From positions 1,178,001 through 1,242,000 of the forward strand of contig NZ_BAAGBE010000001.1 of assembly GCF_047149785.1 (NCBI RefSeq): DNA of 64,000 nt, in the 5' to 3' direction. The notes beneath the pieces are model-generated. The model did no database searches. It was given only the letters and a program-made list of their open reading frames with translations, and was not told the origin of the DNA. Source of the DNA: Nitrobacter sp047149785 (GTDB lineage Bacteria > Pseudomonadota > Alphaproteobacteria > Rhizobiales > Xanthobacteraceae). Below are positions 1 through 7,977 of the stretch, piece after piece. Position 1 is the first letter of the stretch. Every line of letters starts with the position of its first letter. Position numbers and translations under genes: made by a program.

Positions 1-1067
1 GTCGGGCGAATCGCCTCGTGGGCTTCCTGCGCGTTCTTGGCCTTGGTCTGATACTGGCGCGGCGCGTCCGGCACGTAGGCGTTGCCGTAATCCTCGCCGA
101 TCACCTTGCGCGCCTGCGTGATCGCCGAGCCGTCGATCTGCACGCCGTCGGTTCGCATGTAGGTGATAAGGCCGGTGGTCTCGCCGCCGATGTCGATGCC
201 CTCGTAGAGCCGCTGCGCGATCCGCATCGTGTGCGCCGGCGCGAAGCCGAGCTTGCGGCTTGCCTCCTGCTGGAGCGTCGAGGTGGTGAAGGGCGCCTGC
301 GGATTGCGGCGCGCCGGCTTGGCCTCGACGGTCGAAACGGTGAAATTGGCGGCCTCGATCGCCTTCCGGAAGTCCTCGGCCTCGGCGCCGCTGCCGATGT
401 CGAGCCGCTGGATTTTTCTGCCGTCGGCGCCGACGAGGCGGGCTTCGAAGGTTTCGCCGCGCGGCGTCGCCAGCGTCGCGATCAGCGACCAGTATTCGCG
501 GGGCACGAATTTCTCGATCTCGACTTCGCGGTCGCAGACCAGCCGCAAGGCGACCGATTGCACCCGGCCGGCCGAGCGCGCGCCGGGCAGCTTGCGCCAC
601 AACACTGGGGAGAGGGTGAAGCCGACCAGATAGTCGAGCGCACGGCGCGCCATGTAGGCGTCGACCAGCGCGCCGTCGATCTGGCGCGGATTCTTCATCG
701 CGTCGGTGACGGCCTGCTTGGTGATGGCGTTGAAAACGACGCGCTCGATCTTCTGGTCCTTCAGCGCGCGCTTCTGTTTCAGCACCTCCAGCACGTGCCA
801 GGAGATCGCCTCGCCCTCGCGATCAGGGTCGGTGGCGAGGATCAGCTTGTCGGCGCCCTTGAGCGATTTGGCGATGTCGTTGAGTCGGCCGACCGCCTTC
901 GGGTCGACCTCCCAGATCATCTGGAAATTGGCTTCCGGATCGACCGATCCGTTCTTGGCCGGGAGATCGCGGACATGGCCGAATGAGGCCAGCACCTCGT
1001 AGGAACCGCCCAGATATTTATTGATCGTCTTGGCCTTTGCGGGCGACTCAACAATGACGATATTCAT
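1..1067 (-). CDS. topA: DNA topoisomerase I, N-terminal part (gene runs off the window start)
   Basis: Type IA topoisomerase that relaxes negative supercoils. Translating the minus strand from the ATG at 1067 gives MNIVIVESPAKAKTINKYLG, the family N-terminus, followed by the TOPRIM core (GHVRDLPAKNGSVD, then LATDPDREGEAISWHV with the DPDREGEA acidic metal site). About 355 codons are present; the usual protein is about 850-900 residues, so the catalytic-Tyr region end, the C-terminal zinc/repeat domains and the stop are outside the window. The gene was found by direct translation because it has no stop inside the window. The large plus-strand open frames over 18-1002 are antisense shadows. Identity is secure; the exact C-terminal architecture cannot be seen. 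Confidence 0.96.
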   Translation of the reverse strand, partial: MNIVIVESPAKAKTINKYLGGSYEVLASFGHVRDLPAKNGSVDPEANFQMIWEVDPKAVGRLNDIAKSLKGADKLILATDPDREGEAISWHVLEVLKQKRALKDQKIERVVFNAITKQAVTDAMKNPRQIDGALVDAYMARRALDYLVGFTLSPVLWRKLPGARSAGRVQSVALRLVCDREVEIEKFVPREYWSLIATLATPRGETFEARLVGADGRKIQRLDIGSGAEAEDFRKAIEAANFTVSTVEAKPARRNPQAPFTTSTLQQEASRKLGFAPAHTMRIAQRLYEGIDIGGETTGLITYMRTDGVQIDGSAITQARKVIGEDYGNAYVPDAPRQYQTKAKNAQEAHEAIRP

Positions 1068-1202
1068 GTTATTCCAACGGATTATTGGGAAATTTGAAAC
1101 CAGTTCCGCTAGCCGTGCGTCAACAGTTCCGGGGCGAACATGGGTGCAGCGCGCTCTTAAGTCAAATAGGCTTGTGTGAAAACCTTCGTGCTTGCCATGT
1201 CT

Positions 1203-1236
1203 TATAGGTTGTTAATTTATAAAATTTTTACCTATA
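1203..1236. repeat. AT-rich inverted repeat between topA and the 77-aa ORF
   Basis: TATAGGT (1203-1209) and ACCTATA (1230-1236) are perfect 7-base arms around a 20-base A/T-only-like spacer, within the divergent 240-bp gap between topA (minus) and the small gene at 1308 (plus). The local AT richness stands out from the GC-rich surroundings and could be a promoter or operator. No regulator can be named from sequence. Confidence 0.35.
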
Positions 1237-1307
1237 GTTGCGCTCTCATATCGGGTATCGGGTGCCGAATACGGCCTTCTTGACCATGATGAGAGGAGTC
1301 CTCCGGG

Positions 1308-1541
1308 ATGAAAGGCCGATCGGAGCGGAATGAGGAGGTTCGCGCCCGCAAGTCGCGCATGGACGAACCCGCCGGAAAGGGCGATGCGGACGAGGCGGCC
1401 CGCTACCTGGCGACGGCGGTCGCCGATCTCGGGCTGATTGCCCGCCGCCACGGACTGGATACCCTCGGCTATCTGCTCGACATGGCGCAGATGGAAGCCG
1501 AAGAAATCGTCAGGCTCCGCGCTGCGCGCGATCGATCCTGA
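1308..1541 (+). CDS. Small conserved-type hypothetical protein, 77 aa
   Basis: A 77-residue, strongly charged and probably helical protein. The N-terminal third is rich in Arg/Lys/Glu; the remainder (about 27-77) reads as amphipathic helices ending LDTLGYLLDMAQMEAEEIVR. No signal peptide or membrane segment. The ATG at 1308 is preceded by GAGAGGAGTC, a good ribosome binding site, which supports real translation. Small proteins with a similar RRHGLDTLGYLLDMA-type core are familiar to me from Bradyrhizobium relatives, but no function is known to me. Divergent from topA across the AT-rich gap. Coding strongly likely; function unknown. Confidence 0.75.
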   Translation: MKGRSERNEEVRARKSRMDEPAGKGDADEAARYLATAVADLGLIARRHGLDTLGYLLDMAQMEAEEIVRLRAARDRS

Positions 1542-1633
1542 TCGGACGAATCCGGGTTCAGCAGGTCGCTCGATGAGAGGCTTTCACAACTTTACAGAGC
1601 TTGCTTCTGATCCCGCCGGAAGCGGAAGCTGAT

Positions 1634-1705
1634 TATAGCGTTTTCAAGCGAAGCAAATGCCGGTTCGCGTCAAGAAAACGCATCAAAATAAAAAGTTGGA
1701 GCCCG
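1634..1705 (-). repeat. Interspersed repeat family A, copy 1 (inverted orientation)
   Basis: TATAGCGTTTTCAAGCGAAG then CCGGTTCGCGTCAAGAAAACGC is the reverse complement of the element also seen at 7769-7862, 9478-9525 and 18484-18586, whose plus-strand core reads GACGCGTTTTCTTCACGCGA, then AACCGG, then TTCGCTCGAAAACGCTATA. It lies between the convergent 77-aa gene and the deacetylase. Such elements occur in intergenic gaps in this bacterial group. Confidence 0.7.
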
Positions 1706-1734
1706 GCTTCGAGTCCATCAAAGCCGGAATAGCT

Positions 1735-3030
1735 CTAATGAAAGCCGGATCGTATCACCGGCGGGCTTCCCGGAATGGCGCGTTTCGCCGCGCTCGCATC
1801 GATGGAAATCGACTGCACGTTATCATCGACCTCATCGGCGCGGCGACTTGCCCCGACGACTGGCTTGGCGTGACGCTGTAGCGGAATGACGGCCTTGAGC
1901 GGCACGGCGGATTTTTCCTGGATCGCGAATACAGTCTGTGCCGGCACCGGAAACGTGTCGGTGCTGTTGCCGGTCACCACCGCTGATTGGCGCGGCCAGG
2001 GTGATTCTTCCGGCAGCGGGACGTTGCCGCGCACGAAACGGCGCGAACCGCTGAACGCCTCCGGCAACAGAAGCAGCTTGCCGTCGCGCAGGCCGGAATC
2101 CGAGATCGCCGGAGCGGGGAAGGTCTCGGTGTTTGCAAAGCTGAAACGCGGCACTTTTGGCCAATGCGCCGAAGCGACCGCGCCAGACGCCGGATGCGCC
2201 AGCCAGTCCTGCGGCGAGGTCGGTGTCTTCGGCCGGTCGGGCGTGGCCGGCACCACGTGGACGATGTGATAGCCGCGTTCCTTCAGCGTGCGGAGAATCC
2301 TCGGCAGCGCAGCGACCGTCCGCGCCTGGATGTCGTGCAACAGCAAGATGCCTTTGCCCTTGGCCTCGATCCGGCTGATCGCGAGCTGGTAGACGCGATC
2401 GGCGGAGATGTGCCGCCAGTCGTCCGCCGGAAAATCGGCGCTCCAGACCTGAATGCCTTTGGACGCGAGGTAATCCTCGACGGCCTTCGCCCGCAACAGA
2501 CCCGGAATGCGCATGAACGGTGCCACATCCGCGGGATCGCCCAATGCCGCCGTCGCGGAAGCGATGCCGTCGTCGATTTCTTTCCGGGCGCGCTCGATCG
2601 GCATCCGGTTCATGCTGAGCGGATGGTTTTGCGAATGGGTCCCGATGGAATGACCGGCCGCCAGCACGCGGCGCAGGTCTTGCGGATAGTCGTGCGCCAT
2701 GCGGCCGATCGTAAAGAAGGTCGCCTTCACGCATTCCCGAGCGAGGATATCGAGGATTTGGAGAGTGTGCGGCGGCAACGGGCCGTCATCGAAGGTCAGA
2801 ACCACCTCGTGATCCCTGAGCGGCAACGTTTCCGGGTATTGCATGGTGCCGATACGGGGGTGTTCGCGCGGGTCCACGACCAGCGTCCGCGAGGTTCCGA
2901 GGGCATCGGGGTTGCCGGGGCAGTCGCCTGCCCAAGCGGGAAACGCCGTGAGTTCCAGGGTGGCGGCGAACAGGCCGGCGCAAAGAATCTGCTGCGGCTT
3001 CAACCAGGCTCCATTGAATATCTTTGCCAT
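1735..3030 (-). CDS. Secreted polysaccharide deacetylase (NodB domain) with long C-terminal tail
   Basis: Carbohydrate esterase family 4 type deacetylase, predicted to remove acetyl groups from an N-acetylated glycan in the envelope. Residues 1-34 look like a signal peptide (hydrophobic run, then AWAGDCPG). NodB motifs are all present: TFDDGP at 79-84 (metal Asp), H132 and H136 in GTHSQNHP (metal His), MRIPG, SADFPADDW, and the LLLHD catalytic-His motif. After the domain (about residue 265) comes a roughly 165-residue Pro/Ser-rich tail with no recognised fold. Its minus-strand neighbour 70 bp upstream (3100-3864) is a shorter paralogue with the same N-terminal design, so the pair probably arose by duplication and may be co-transcribed. 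Substrate not determinable. Confidence 0.9.
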   Translation of the reverse strand: MAKIFNGAWLKPQQILCAGLFAATLELTAFPAWAGDCPGNPDALGTSRTLVVDPREHPRIGTMQYPETLPLRDHEVVLTFDDGPLPPHTLQILDILARECVKATFFTIGRMAHDYPQDLRRVLAAGHSIGTHSQNHPLSMNRMPIERARKEIDDGIASATAALGDPADVAPFMRIPGLLRAKAVEDYLASKGIQVWSADFPADDWRHISADRVYQLAISRIEAKGKGILLLHDIQARTVAALPRILRTLKERGYHIVHVVPATPDRPKTPTSPQDWLAHPASGAVASAHWPKVPRFSFANTETFPAPAISDSGLRDGKLLLLPEAFSGSRRFVRGNVPLPEESPWPRQSAVVTGNSTDTFPVPAQTVFAIQEKSAVPLKAVIPLQRHAKPVVGASRRADEVDDNVQSISIDASAAKRAIPGSPPVIRSGFH

Positions 3031-3099
3031 TCGAAAAATACCTTCGCGCCGCTAAATCTAATCCGAAACTACCGGCCAGGCGATGAACGTCGCCTTAAT

Positions 3100-3864
3100 T
3101 CATCGGTCGGCGCTTTTTGGCTTCGGAACAACGTGCACCACATGGTAGCCGTTGACGCGCATGAATTTGAGGAAATCGGGCAGCATCGCAGCGGTTTGCG
3201 CGCGAGTGTCGTGAAACAGGATGATGCCTTTCCGCGCGGCCTTGAGCCGTCCGGTAATCAGCTTCAATTCATCCTGCGGGGTCATCGGCAGCCAGTCGCT
3301 CGCCCAGAAGTCGGCTCCGAACACGACGATTCCCCTCGCTTGAAGCATTTCGAGAAGTTCAGGCGTCGACTGGAAGTAGGGAAAGCGAAAAAACGGCGTG
3401 CTCGGGACGTTCGTCGCCTTCCCGTTGAGGGCGGCTTCGTCCGCGGCGATGCCGCGATCGATGTTGTTCTTGGCGGCTTCAAAGGTCATCGCATTGAGGT
3501 GCGGGTGCGACCAGGAGTGATGCCCAAGCGTATGGCCGAGCGCCGCGGCTTTTCGGACCATGCCCGGCAACGCCTGCGAATTTCTGCCGACCTGGAAAAA
3601 CGTCGCGAGCACGCATTCGCGCGCGAGCGCAGCCAGAATGCGACGCGTCGTTGCCGCAGGACCATCGTCGAAGGTGAGCACCACCTCCTTGTCGTCGAGC
3701 GGGAGCGTCTGGGGAAAGCTCTTGAGGCCGACGCGCGGATACCTGGCGGCATCGACCTCGAGAACGCGCGAGGTGCCGAGCGTTCCCGGACGCGGGCAGT
3801 CGCCGGCCCAGGCCGGGGCGTTCCATGCAACAAAAAGCAGAAGCGCAACCCTCAACCTGCCCAT
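3100..3864 (-). CDS. Secreted polysaccharide deacetylase (NodB domain), tandem paralogue
   Basis: A 254-residue CE4-type deacetylase. Residues 1-20 are a clear signal peptide ending APAWA before GDCPRPGTLGTSR, the same mature start as the paralogue downstream at 1735-3030. NodB motifs: TFDDGP at 64-69, GHHSWSHPHL (metal His pair), FRFPYF, GADFWASDW and ILFHD. Unlike its neighbour it stops soon after the domain, so it is the minimal form. Start chosen at the ATG at 3864, which gives an intact signal peptide; a longer upstream reading is in another frame. Both are on the minus strand with 69 bp between them. Likely peptidoglycan or exopolysaccharide modification, inferred from the family only. 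Confidence 0.9.
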   Translation of the reverse strand: MGRLRVALLLFVAWNAPAWAGDCPRPGTLGTSRVLEVDAARYPRVGLKSFPQTLPLDDKEVVLTFDDGPAATTRRILAALARECVLATFFQVGRNSQALPGMVRKAAALGHTLGHHSWSHPHLNAMTFEAAKNNIDRGIAADEAALNGKATNVPSTPFFRFPYFQSTPELLEMLQARGIVVFGADFWASDWLPMTPQDELKLITGRLKAARKGIILFHDTRAQTAAMLPDFLKFMRVNGYHVVHVVPKPKSADR

Positions 3865-3988
3865 GGTGCGGCGGCCCGTCGTCTGTGTGTATCGTCGTGT
3901 CAGTATAGCTGATTGGCGGCCACATGCTCCAACCGTTCACCGGGCCTTAACGCGGATCATCGACCATCGTCCGACTCGTGGGGTGGTC

Positions 3989-4348
3989 ATGCAGCGATTG
4001 CGACTGAAAGCGGACGGGCGGATCGTAGAGATCCGCGACGGACGGGAGTTTCCGCTGGCGCCGTCGATGTCCGCCGCGAATGCGAGTTCCGTTCCCAACC
4101 GTCCCGTTGCAGGATCTGCGGTGGCCGGAATGCCACCGGACGCAGAGCCCGAGGTCAGAAGCCTGCGTCGGCGGGCGGGTCTGACCCAGGTCGAATTCGC
4201 GGCGCGGCTGGGCGTTCCCGTTGAAACCATCCGGAACTGGGAACAGGGCAAGCGGATGCCGCGCGGACCGGCGCGCGCGCTTCTTGCGGTCATTGCGCAC
4301 GCGCCCGAAACCGTGTTCGCTGCTCTCGACGGGCATATTGGCGGTTAA
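3989..4348 (+). CDS. Xre/YiaG-type helix-turn-helix regulator, orphan
   Basis: A 119-residue DNA-binding protein. Residues 1-55 form a variable, Pro/Ala-rich N-terminus beginning MQRLRLKADGRIVEIRDGRE; residues 55-119 are a HTH of the antitoxin/YiaG class (RAGLTQVEFAARLGVPVETI, then RNWEQGKRMPRGPARALL). This C-terminal form is common in HigA/MqsA-like antitoxins and free-standing regulators. No toxin-sized ORF is adjacent: the next gene is an aldo/keto reductase 88 bp downstream on the same strand, and the deacetylase is divergent, so it may regulate either or itself. The ATG at 3989 is chosen; the reading frame is open further upstream but without an RBS, and GTG at 3983 is an alternative. 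Confidence 0.8.
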   Translation: MQRLRLKADGRIVEIRDGREFPLAPSMSAANASSVPNRPVAGSAVAGMPPDAEPEVRSLRRRAGLTQVEFAARLGVPVETIRNWEQGKRMPRGPARALLAVIAHAPETVFAALDGHIGG

Positions 4349-4436
4349 CAATCCGGCCCGCTTGGCAGTCTCCGCGGCGGCACAATATTCGCGCAAAGTT
4401 CGGCTTACCTCGGCTCGACGGCCGGAGGAGGTTGCG

Positions 4437-5255
4437 ATGCAATACGTTGAAGCCAATGGCGCGCGCATTCCGGCCATCGGGCTCGGCACGTGGGAGCTTC
4501 GCGGCCGGGCCTGCGCGCGTCTCGTCGAGCAGGCCCTCCGGCTCGGCTACCGCCATATCGACACCGCGCAGATGTACGAGAACGAACGCGAAGTCGGCGA
4601 AGGCCTGCGCGCGTCGGGCATCGATCGCGACGAGGTGTTCGTCACCACCAAGGTCTGGACCACGCATTTTGCGCCCCACGATCTCGAACGGTCCGTCAAG
4701 GAAAGCCTCAAGCAATTGCGCCTCGCGCAGGTCGATCTCGTATTGCTGCACTGGCCCAATCCGCGCATTCCGCTGTCCGAGACTTTGGGCGCGCTTGCCA
4801 ACGTCAGGCGGCTCGGCATGGCGCGTTACATCGGCGTGTCGAACTTTACCGTGGCATTGATCGAGGAGGCGGTCGCGCTCTGTCCCGAACCTGTTGTTTG
4901 CGATCAGGTCGAGTATCATCCCTATCTCGATCAGACCAAAGTGCTGGAAGCGTGCCGCCGTCACGACATGGCGCTGGTCGCCTACAGCCCCATCGCCAAG
5001 GGGCGCATCAAGACCGATGACGTGTTGAGCCGGATAGGGGCCGCTCACGGCAAGACCGCGGCGCAGGTTTGCCTGCGCTGGCTGGTTCAGCAAGATGTGG
5101 CGGCGATCCCGCGGACCTCGCGGATAGAACGGCTGTCGGAGAACATCGATATTTTCGATTTCACGCTGAGCGATGACGAGATGGCGCGGATATCGGCGAT
5201 GGGCAGCGCCAGGGGACGGCTGACGGATTTCGGCTTTGCTCCGAAATGGGATTAG
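4437..5255 (+). CDS. Aldo/keto reductase (2,5-diketo-D-gluconate reductase-like)
   Basis: A 272-residue cytosolic NADPH-dependent carbonyl reductase with a TIM barrel. The AKR tetrad is visible: D42 and Y47 in DTAQMYENE, K72 in VTTKVW, H105 in LLHWPN. AKR signature 1 (GYRHIDTAQMYENE) and the NADPH phosphate-binding end (IPRTSRIERLSENIDIFDF) are intact. Start at ATG 4437 is preceded by GGAGGAGGTTGCG, a strong RBS; the frame is open further upstream within the preceding gene and is not used. Likely acts on small aldehydes or methylglyoxal; substrate not predictable from sequence. Confidence 0.92.
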   Translation: MQYVEANGARIPAIGLGTWELRGRACARLVEQALRLGYRHIDTAQMYENEREVGEGLRASGIDRDEVFVTTKVWTTHFAPHDLERSVKESLKQLRLAQVDLVLLHWPNPRIPLSETLGALANVRRLGMARYIGVSNFTVALIEEAVALCPEPVVCDQVEYHPYLDQTKVLEACRRHDMALVAYSPIAKGRIKTDDVLSRIGAAHGKTAAQVCLRWLVQQDVAAIPRTSRIERLSENIDIFDFTLSDDEMARISAMGSARGRLTDFGFAPKWD

Positions 5256-5343
5256 CTCGCGGAGCGCGCGATGAACCGCGATGGGTTGATTTCGGCGCGT
5301 CGCTCGCTCATGGATGTCGTCCCTCCGCTTGCCGGCTGATCGC

Positions 5344-6141
5344 ATGTTCTTCCTGCTTTCCAAAATCATCGGATTTGTCGCGCTGCCGTCGAACGCGATC
5401 GCGATCGTCTGCGGTCTGGGCCTGCTGTTGCTCAAACGCCGCCGCGCCGGCGCAGGTTTGCTGACAGTGGGCATCGTCTTGCTGTTGGTGTTCGGATATT
5501 CGCCGGTCGGAAATGTGCTGCTGCTGACATTGTCAAATCGTTTCCCGGCATGGCAGTATGATGGACGCGATCCCGACGGCATCATCATCCTCGGCGGCGC
5601 TATCAATGCCGGAGCATCGGTCGCCCGCGGCTCCGTGGAGACCAATGGCTCCGCGGAACGGGTGATCGCGGGGCTCGAATTGGCGCGGCGATTTCCCAAG
5701 GCGCGTGTCGTTTACAGTGGCGGAACTGGAAATCTGATCGTCAGCCGCGTGCCCGAGGCGCCGATCGCCGGGCGGCTGCTGGAGACTTTCGGGATATCGC
5801 CCGAGCGCATCATCCTGGAAAGCGATTCCCGCACGACCGACGAGAACGCGCGTTTCACCCGCAAGCTGGTTTCGCCAAAACCCGGCGAACGCTGGCTGCT
5901 GGTAACGTCGGCCTATCACATGCCGCGGTCGATCGGCGTGTTCCGCAAGGCGGGCTTCAAGGTCGAGGCCTATCCGGTCGATTGGCGCACGCGAGGGTGG
6001 GTCGATGCCTTGGTGCCGTTCGACAGGCTGAGCGCGGGCCTCGCCCGCGCCGATACCGCGGTGCATGAATGGATCGGTCTGTTTGCCTATTGGCTCACGG
6101 GGCGCAGCGATGCGTTGCTGCCGGGGCCGCGTTCCGACTAG
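5344..6141 (+). CDS. YdcF/ElyC-family membrane protein (DUF218)
   Basis: A 265-residue protein with two N-terminal membrane spans (about 3-30 and 38-58) followed by a DUF218 domain starting at DPDGIIILGGAI. Family hallmarks: GSAERVIAGLELARRFP, VVYSGGTGN, ILESDSRTTDENARFT, and LLVTSAYHMPRS before a C-terminal helix. Members such as ElyC/SanA/YdcF are implicated in envelope polysaccharide (undecaprenyl-linked) metabolism in enterobacteria. ATG 5344 is preferred to an in-frame ATG at 5314 because it places the first span at the N-terminus. It follows the reductase by 88 bp; no operon partner suggests a specific role. Confidence 0.85.
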   Translation: MFFLLSKIIGFVALPSNAIAIVCGLGLLLLKRRRAGAGLLTVGIVLLLVFGYSPVGNVLLLTLSNRFPAWQYDGRDPDGIIILGGAINAGASVARGSVETNGSAERVIAGLELARRFPKARVVYSGGTGNLIVSRVPEAPIAGRLLETFGISPERIILESDSRTTDENARFTRKLVSPKPGERWLLVTSAYHMPRSIGVFRKAGFKVEAYPVDWRTRGWVDALVPFDRLSAGLARADTAVHEWIGLFAYWLTGRSDALLPGPRSD

Positions 6142-6249
6142 ATGCAATGGAATGTCCCATTCATTCAATACCTCTGCCCTGCACCGTGATACAGCGTTAT
6201 TCGCGACGAAATTGCCACCGCTGGGCGCTTAGAGGGAGGCTAATGCGAC

Positions 6250-7689
6250 ATGGACGCACTGATTGTCGATGCCTCGGCTCAAATTGAATTATTAAATAGC
6301 AAGCGCATCAGCGCATCGGAGCTTCTTAAGCTAGCAATTGATCGCGTCCAGGCTCTAAACCCACGTTTGAATGCTATCGTTGCGCAGGATATCGAACCAG
6401 CGCTGCGAAAGGCCGAAAAGATAGACTCTCGACGAATTAAAGATGAGCACCTCGGTGCGCTTGCCGGTCTTCCCATGACCGTCAAGGACACTTTTGATGT
6501 TGAGAATCTTCCAGCATCGGCAGGTATGGAAGAACTTCTACATCGAACTGCGTCAGATGCGGTAGTCGTGAAACATGTCAAAGAGGAAGGGGCAATCGTA
6601 TTCGGAAAGACCAACACACCAGTGAAAGCAGGTGATTGGCAAACCTTCAATGCGCTTTACGGCACTACCAATAACCCTTGGGACCAGAAAAGGACTCCGG
6701 GAGGGTCATCCGGTGGTTCTGCCGTCGCCGTAGCAACAGGAATGGCGTCTCTCGAAATAGGCGCCGACATCGCTGGATCGTTGCGCATACCCGCGTCCTT
6801 CTGCGGTGTCTTTGCACATAAACCGACTTACGGCGTCGTGTCCCTGCGTGGCTTGGTGCCTCCGCCCGGCTCTATTGTTGATATGGACATGGCTGTAGTT
6901 GGGCCAATCGCGCGGTCTGCGCGTGATCTCACACTGTTATTTTCCGTGATTAGCCAAACGCCTAGACACGAGCCTGCCGAGGATCGGTTACGAAATTTAC
7001 GGGTGGCGCTTTGGCACGAAGAATCACTGTTCGCGCTCGATCCGCAGGTCGATTCTCGGATTACGACGCTTGGGAGAAAACTGGCCGAGCTTGGTGCGAT
7101 AGTTGAGGAAATAGGCAGTCCAGTCGATTGCGAGAGGCTCCTGAGCGCTTATGCAACGCTGCTTTTTTCGATCACTTATGCGGATATGCCTGCGGCTCAG
7201 CGCGCAGCCTTCGAGATGTTGCGGTGGCCGGCAAAACTCGCGTCCAGCCTCGGTAGCAAACCGATATCGTGGGCGCACGGCATCATGGGAGCAACAGCCC
7301 GTCATTCGGAGTGGCTGAAAGCTAACGAAATTCGCGCGGTGATGGGCCGGCAAATCCAATCCCTGTTCGCAAAATATGACGTTATACTCGCGCCGGTCGC
7401 TGCCGTTTGTGCATTCCCGCACGATCATCGCCCGGCCCTCATGCGCAAACTCAAGTGCTCCGATGACCGCTCGCTTTCATACCTCGAACTAATGAACTGG
7501 GTGGCGCTGCCGACTGTCCTCGAATTACCGGCTACAACGATGCCGGCCGGCCTCACCGAGGCGGGTTTACCGGTCGGGATGCAGATTATCGGACCTCACG
7601 GGAGCGATACGCGGACACTTGGGATCGCACGAGCCATCGAACAGGAAATAGAAGGTTTTTCAGCTCCCCCCATAGCATCTATCACTTAA
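6250..7689 (+). CDS. Amidase signature (AS) family amidohydrolase, likely acquired
   Basis: A 479-residue Ser-cisSer-Lys amidase. The triad is visible: K79 in MTVKDTFDV, cis-Ser S154 in GGSSGGSAVA, nucleophile S177 in GADIAGSLRIPA. The oxyanion segment reads DIAGS rather than the commoner DIGGS, a substitution found in some family members. The C-terminal AS motif ending GLPVGMQIIGPHGSD is present, so it is full length. No signal peptide; cytosolic. The gene uses TTA, CTA, ATA and AGA-type codons far more than its neighbours and is visibly lower in GC, indicating horizontal acquisition. Nearest families are 6-aminohexanoate-dimer and aryl/acyl amidases; substrate cannot be assigned. It is monocistronic. 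Confidence 0.9.
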   Translation: MDALIVDASAQIELLNSKRISASELLKLAIDRVQALNPRLNAIVAQDIEPALRKAEKIDSRRIKDEHLGALAGLPMTVKDTFDVENLPASAGMEELLHRTASDAVVVKHVKEEGAIVFGKTNTPVKAGDWQTFNALYGTTNNPWDQKRTPGGSSGGSAVAVATGMASLEIGADIAGSLRIPASFCGVFAHKPTYGVVSLRGLVPPPGSIVDMDMAVVGPIARSARDLTLLFSVISQTPRHEPAEDRLRNLRVALWHEESLFALDPQVDSRITTLGRKLAELGAIVEEIGSPVDCERLLSAYATLLFSITYADMPAAQRAAFEMLRWPAKLASSLGSKPISWAHGIMGATARHSEWLKANEIRAVMGRQIQSLFAKYDVILAPVAAVCAFPHDHRPALMRKLKCSDDRSLSYLELMNWVALPTVLELPATTMPAGLTEAGLPVGMQIIGPHGSDTRTLGIARAIEQEIEGFSAPPIASIT

Positions 7690-7693
7690 GTAC

Positions 7694-7729
7694 TCGTCGT
7701 ATGGACAAGGTGTTCGTCGTATGGACAAG
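7694..7729. repeat. Two direct 16-bp repeats directly after the amidase gene
   Basis: TCGTCGTATGGACAAG occurs at 7694-7709 and again at 7714-7729, with a 4-base spacer (20-bp period), starting five bases after the amidase stop. It marks the junction between low-GC acquired DNA and the family A repeat. It could be an insertion scar or a protein-binding direct repeat. Confidence 0.6.
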
Positions 7730-7744
7730 CTTCCAGAGCTTTTT

Positions 7745-7862
7745 CGCTTCTGATGGATCAGAAGCGGGTTCTAGGATTTTGATTTAACGCGTTTTCTTGA
7801 CGCGAACCGATATCCATCCTCCGGTCAAGCCCGAGGACGTGCTTCGCTCGAAAACGCTATAA
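7745..7862 (+). repeat. Interspersed repeat family A, copy 2, with palindromic head
   Basis: Begins with a perfect palindrome, CGCTTCTGAT-GG-ATCAGAAGCG (7745-7766), then the family A body GATTTAACGCGTTTTCTTGA, CGCGAACCG, a variable middle, and TTCGCTCGAAAACGCTATA. The palindrome occupies the same position as the hairpin of copy 4 at 18484-18524 but has a different sequence. It may also serve as a terminator for the amidase transcript. Confidence 0.7.
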
Positions 7863-7977
7863 TGCACGAGGCTACCTTGCACGCAGTTGCCGCAGTCGTT
7901 TCGTTGTGACCTCATCCGAAGATCGAGCGTCGGAAATTTCATTCTCCTTGTTTGCCTCGGGATCGGGCGTTGATGCC

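Noticed and set aside
18..1002. Plus-strand frames at the window start
   Set aside because: They are antisense to topA, whose N-terminus is unmistakable on the minus strand.
2164..3912. 582-codon plus-strand open frame over the deacetylases
   Set aside because: Antisense shadow from high GC; Arg/His-rich with no fold, while the minus strand encodes complete NodB enzymes.
7694..7729. Direct repeats considered as a CRISPR start
   Set aside because: Only two units with a 4-base spacer; no array or cas genes.
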